Below, piece by piece: positions 61,330 to 64,000 of a stretch of 64,000 nt of DNA; positions within the stretch are counted from its first letter, which is position 1; every line of letters begins with the position of its first letter. Origin of the DNA: DUPU01 sp050952465. GTDB taxonomy: Bacteria > Bacillota > Dehalobacteriia > Dehalobacteriales > Dehalobacteriaceae. The notes under the pieces are model-generated. The model made no database searches, had not been told where the DNA came from, and worked only from the letters and a program-made list of their open reading frames with translations. Made by a program: the position numbers and the translations under genes. The stretch is taken from positions 62,001 to 126,000 of the forward strand of contig JBMNKZ010000002.1 in NCBI GenBank assembly GCA_050952465.1, written 5' to 3'.

Positions 61330-62994
61330 ATGGAGAAACTTTGGGAGATAACTCTAGGTGACCTTTTAGATGAAATGGCAGAGAAATATCCCCATCAAGA
61401 CTGCGTCATTTATACTGACAGGCCTTTTCGAAAAACTTATCAGGAATTTAGAAACTTAGTGAACTTAACGGCAAAGGGTCTCTTAAAATTGGGCATTAGA
61501 AAAGGAGATCATGTATCCATCTGGGCCACTAATTATCCCCAATGGCTTCTGACTATGTTTGCCACCGCCAAAATTGGTGCCGTCTTAGTCACCGTCAACA
61601 CTAATTATAAAATATTTGAGGTAGAATACCTCTTAAGGCAGTCAGATACACATACATTAATAATGACAGATGGTTTTAAGGATACCAATTATGTGGAAAT
61701 TATCCAGCAGTTAATTCCGGAAATGAACGGGAAAGACCCGGGTGAGTGGCAGTCCAAAAGCCTGCCGCGGCTCAAAAATGTCATTCATATCGGTACTGAA
61801 GAGCACAACGGAATGGTCAACTGGGATAAACTTTATGAGTTGGGTGAAACTGTTACAGATGAAGAATTATTAGAGGTGCAAAAATCAGTAGAAATACATG
61901 ATGTGGTAAATATGCAATATACCTCGGGGACTACCGGCTTTCCGAAAGGAGTAATGCTTACTCATTATAATATTGTCAATAATGGTAAATCCATTGGGGA
62001 TCGGATGAAATTCACCCATCTGGATCGGCTGTGCATTCCGGTACCTCTCTTTCACTGTTTTGGCTGTGTATTAGGGGTAATGGCTGCTGTCACCCACGGC
62101 ACTTCCATGGTGCTGGTGGAATACTTCAGCCCCCTGAAAGTACTGGAGGCTGTTTCAACGGAAAAATGCACGGCAGTCCATGGGGTACCCACCATGTTTA
62201 TTGCCATGCTGGAGCATCCGGAATTTAAACGTTTTTCCTTTGACCACTTGAGAACAGGTATTATGGCCGGCTCTCCCTGCCCGGTAAAGGTGATGCGGCA
62301 GGTGCAGGATGAAATGAACTTAAAAGAAATTACCATTGTCTACGGCCTTACGGAGGCTTCTCCCGGTTGTACTCAAACCACAACAGACGACCCCATTGAA
62401 GCCAGGGTATCAACGGTAGGGCGGGCTTTTCCCTTCGTGGAGACTAAAGTGATTGACCCGGAAACCGGTGAAGAATGCCCTCCTGGGGTACCCGGTGAAT
62501 TTATTGCCAGAGGTTACAATATCATGAAAGGCTATTATAAAATGCCGGAAGCTACTGCCCAGGCCATTGACAAGGACGGCTGGCTCCATACGGGAGACCT
62601 TGCCACATATGACGAAAAGGGCTATTATAAAATTACCGGTCGGATTAAAGATATGATTATTCGCGGCGGGGAAAACATCTATCCCAAAGAAATCGAAGAG
62701 TTTCTTTACACTCATCCCGCTATCCGTGATGTTCAGGTCATAGGCGTACCCAGCCGTGAATATGGGGAAGAAATCATGGCCTACATCATTCTCAAGGAAG
62801 GGGAAACCCTTTCCGAGGAAGAAGTAAAGAATTTTGTCAGAAGCAACATGGCCCGGCATAAAACACCGAAATATGTAAGCTTTATTGACAACTTTCCCAT
62901 GACTGCTAGCGGAAAGATCCAAAAATATAAATTAAGAGAAATGGCCATACAAAATCTTAACCTGGAAGATGCGGCCAGTATTGAAACCGCCTAA
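61330..62994 (+). CDS. AMP-forming acyl-CoA synthetase (FadD/YngI-like)
   Basis: Joins a carboxylic acid to CoA through an acyl-adenylate. Motifs in order: P-loop-like YTSGTTGFPKGVMLTH (about residues 198-213), VYGLTEASPG, TGDLATYDEKGYYKITGRIKDMIIRGGENIYPKEIEE and, near the C-terminus, the catalytic Lys in TASGKIQKYKLRE. The length is 554 residues. Substrate is probably a medium-chain or branched acid, but the sequence does not decide. It heads an operon with a TIM-barrel isomerase-like gene and a 2-oxoacid oxidoreductase subunit. Confidence 0.9.
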   Translation: MEKLWEITLGDLLDEMAEKYPHQDCVIYTDRPFRKTYQEFRNLVNLTAKGLLKLGIRKGDHVSIWATNYPQWLLTMFATAKIGAVLVTVNTNYKIFEVEYLLRQSDTHTLIMTDGFKDTNYVEIIQQLIPEMNGKDPGEWQSKSLPRLKNVIHIGTEEHNGMVNWDKLYELGETVTDEELLEVQKSVEIHDVVNMQYTSGTTGFPKGVMLTHYNIVNNGKSIGDRMKFTHLDRLCIPVPLFHCFGCVLGVMAAVTHGTSMVLVEYFSPLKVLEAVSTEKCTAVHGVPTMFIAMLEHPEFKRFSFDHLRTGIMAGSPCPVKVMRQVQDEMNLKEITIVYGLTEASPGCTQTTTDDPIEARVSTVGRAFPFVETKVIDPETGEECPPGVPGEFIARGYNIMKGYYKMPEATAQAIDKDGWLHTGDLATYDEKGYYKITGRIKDMIIRGGENIYPKEIEEFLYTHPAIRDVQVIGVPSREYGEEIMAYIILKEGETLSEEEVKNFVRSNMARHKTPKYVSFIDNFPMTASGKIQKYKLREMAIQNLNLEDAASIETA

Positions 62995-63108
62995 AGAAAA
63001 TTTGGCCTACACCAAGCCACCTGCGCTGGTGAAAGCCTTAGTTCCACTTAGATCTATCAGTAAAGAAGCAATAATTTCTGATAGACTAAAAAACGAGGAG
63101 GAATTATC

Positions 63109-63912
63109 ATGAAATTTGCTTTTTCCACTTTAGGGTGTCCTGATTGGTTGTGGGAAGAAATTATCACTGTTGCGGCCGATATGGGTTTTGACGGCGTTGA
63201 ATTGAGAGGGATCGGAAGCGAAATTTATCTTCCTCATGTCAAGAATTTTGCTCTGGAGAAGATTCCTGCCCTTCGGGAAAGATTATCTCAACTTAACTTA
63301 GAAATTCCTTGTCTGACCACAGGAGCCTTTCTCTTTGATAGAAACGAAAAAGAAAAAGCCAAACAGGAAGTAACGGATTATGTCCTTTTGGCAGCAGCTC
63401 TAGGTACTCCCTATGTGCGGGTCCTGGGGGATCGGAACCCGGAGCCAGGTTCCGTAGACGAATCACTGGTAGAAGAAAATTTGCGAGAACTCCTACCCCT
63501 GGCTGACGAAAATAATGTCACCCTACTTCTCGAAACCAACGGGGTTTATGCCGAATCTATGAAACTTGCCCGGCTGTTAGAAAAAATCAACCACCCTCAT
63601 TTGGCATGTCTTTGGGATGTGCACCATCCCTACCGCTATTTTGGGGAACCGGTACAGGAAACCTATACTAACCTTAAACCCTGGATTAGACATCTTCATG
63701 TTAAAGATTCTATTGTTAAAGAAGGTAAAATATATTACCGCATGTTTGGCTACGGTGATATTCCTTTAGCCAATGTAATCAGATGTCTATCAATGGATGA
63801 CTATCAGGGTTACGTCGTCCTGGAATGGGTAAAACGCTGGTGTATGGACTTGGAAGAACCGGGCATTGTATTTACCCACTATCTAAATGCTGTAAAAAAT
63901 ATGCTCCCTTGA
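63109..63912 (+). CDS. Sugar phosphate isomerase/epimerase family TIM barrel
   Basis: Xylose-isomerase-like TIM barrel (AP_endonuc_2 family) of unknown substrate. Metal-ligand candidates lie on successive strands: Glu in LLLETNG, Asp/His in CLWDVHHPY, His in IRHLHVKDS and Glu in YVVLEWVKRW. The N-terminus (FAFSTLGCPDWLWEEII, then GFDGVELRG) is typical. The length is 267 residues. The ATG follows GAGGAGG. It lies 18 bases before the oxidoreductase gene, so they share a transcript. Confidence 0.85.
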   Translation: MKFAFSTLGCPDWLWEEIITVAADMGFDGVELRGIGSEIYLPHVKNFALEKIPALRERLSQLNLEIPCLTTGAFLFDRNEKEKAKQEVTDYVLLAAALGTPYVRVLGDRNPEPGSVDESLVEENLRELLPLADENNVTLLLETNGVYAESMKLARLLEKINHPHLACLWDVHHPYRYFGEPVQETYTNLKPWIRHLHVKDSIVKEGKIYYRMFGYGDIPLANVIRCLSMDDYQGYVVLEWVKRWCMDLEEPGIVFTHYLNAVKNMLP

Positions 63913-63930
63913 TAAGGAGGTTCCATACTT

Positions 63931-64000
63931 ATGCTTGAAATGCGTATTCATGGCCGGGGTGGACAAGGTGTGGTCACCCTGGCGGAACTTTTAGCCAAAG
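63931..64000 (+). CDS. 2-oxoacid:acceptor oxidoreductase gamma subunit (partial, runs off the window)
   Basis: Only the first 23 codons are present. They read MLEMRIHGRGGQGVVTLAEL, the hallmark N-terminus (HGRGGQG) of the gamma subunit of pyruvate- or 2-ketoacid-ferredoxin oxidoreductases. The ATG follows AAGGAGG. The other subunits should lie to the right. Which keto acid is used cannot be told. Confidence 0.85.
   Translation, partial: MLEMRIHGRGGQGVVTLAELLAK

Noticed and set aside
1..64000. CRISPR arrays, rRNA or tRNA genes, phage modules
   Set aside because: No regularly spaced repeats, no recognisable rRNA or tRNA sequences, and no integrase or phage structural genes were seen; the only mobile element found is the insertion sequence near 51 kb.

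Overview
The window comes from a motile, Gram-positive, low-to-moderate GC bacterium, most likely an anaerobic Clostridia member (Peptococcaceae-like; the exact genus is my inference). The evidence is a Bacillus/Clostridium-type flagellar set (fliY, flhF-flhG, sigD, flgM, a CsrA/FliW/flagellin module, and no L- or P-ring genes visible in the part seen), strong AGGAGG ribosome sites, many TTG/GTG starts, a DUF3231 protein, coproporphyrin-type late heme genes, and a 2-oxoacid:acceptor oxidoreductase gene at the right edge.

Positions 1-37674 form one long flagellar locus, all on the minus strand, so its transcription order runs from high to low coordinates. First come flgM-flgN-flgK-flgL-yviE-like-fliW-csrA-unknown gene-maf. 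These are followed by a flagellin glycan cassette (pyruvyltransferase family, NeuB family, CMP-sugar synthetase fused to a KdsC-type phosphatase), then hag-flaG-fliD-fliS-fliT-like. After a terminator and a cyclic di-GMP-I riboswitch comes the basal body/export operon flgC-fliE-fliF-fliG-fliH-fliI-fliJ-flbD-fliL-fliM-fliY-cheY-fliO-fliP-fliQ-fliR-flhB-flhA-flhF-flhG-pilZ-membrane protein-sigD. A terminator after sigD separates it from a displaced hook block, fliK-flgD-flgE and a truncated rod/hook gene at the left edge. flgB, normally next to flgC, is absent. Regulation can be read at several levels: the riboswitch upstream of flgC, sigma-D promoters before hag and motAB, anti-sigma FlgM, and a CsrA-type hairpin in the hag leader together with csrA and fliW.

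Positions 37869-41167 carry motA-motB on the plus strand from a sigma-D promoter, then a divergent M28 peptidase gene and a yaaR-like gene. Positions 41168-45420 hold a minus-strand operon of a metallophosphoesterase, hemE, hemH and hemY. Positions 45438-46213 hold two small membrane-protein genes (DUF1294, DUF378) in divergent orientation around a 164-nt segment with perfect 15-bp terminal inverted repeats and nested stems, either a structured leader RNA or a miniature transposon. Next come pduL, a DUF2935 gene, a B12-binding-type radical SAM gene and a degV gene.

Positions 50680-52440 are an insertion sequence with one intact DDE transposase. After it lie a pit phosphate transporter with its DUF47 partner, a lactate permease gene broken by a one-base frameshift, topB, a second degV, two tiny ORFs, a DUF3231 gene, and an operon of an acyl-CoA synthetase, a sugar-isomerase-like TIM barrel and the start of a 2-oxoacid oxidoreductase gamma subunit.

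Two genes, fliY and lldP, are each broken by one extra base in a homopolymer (C9 and T7 on the plus strand). Sequencing error is a live explanation, although the fliY tract is also a plausible phase-variation switch. I saw no rRNA, tRNA or CRISPR array.
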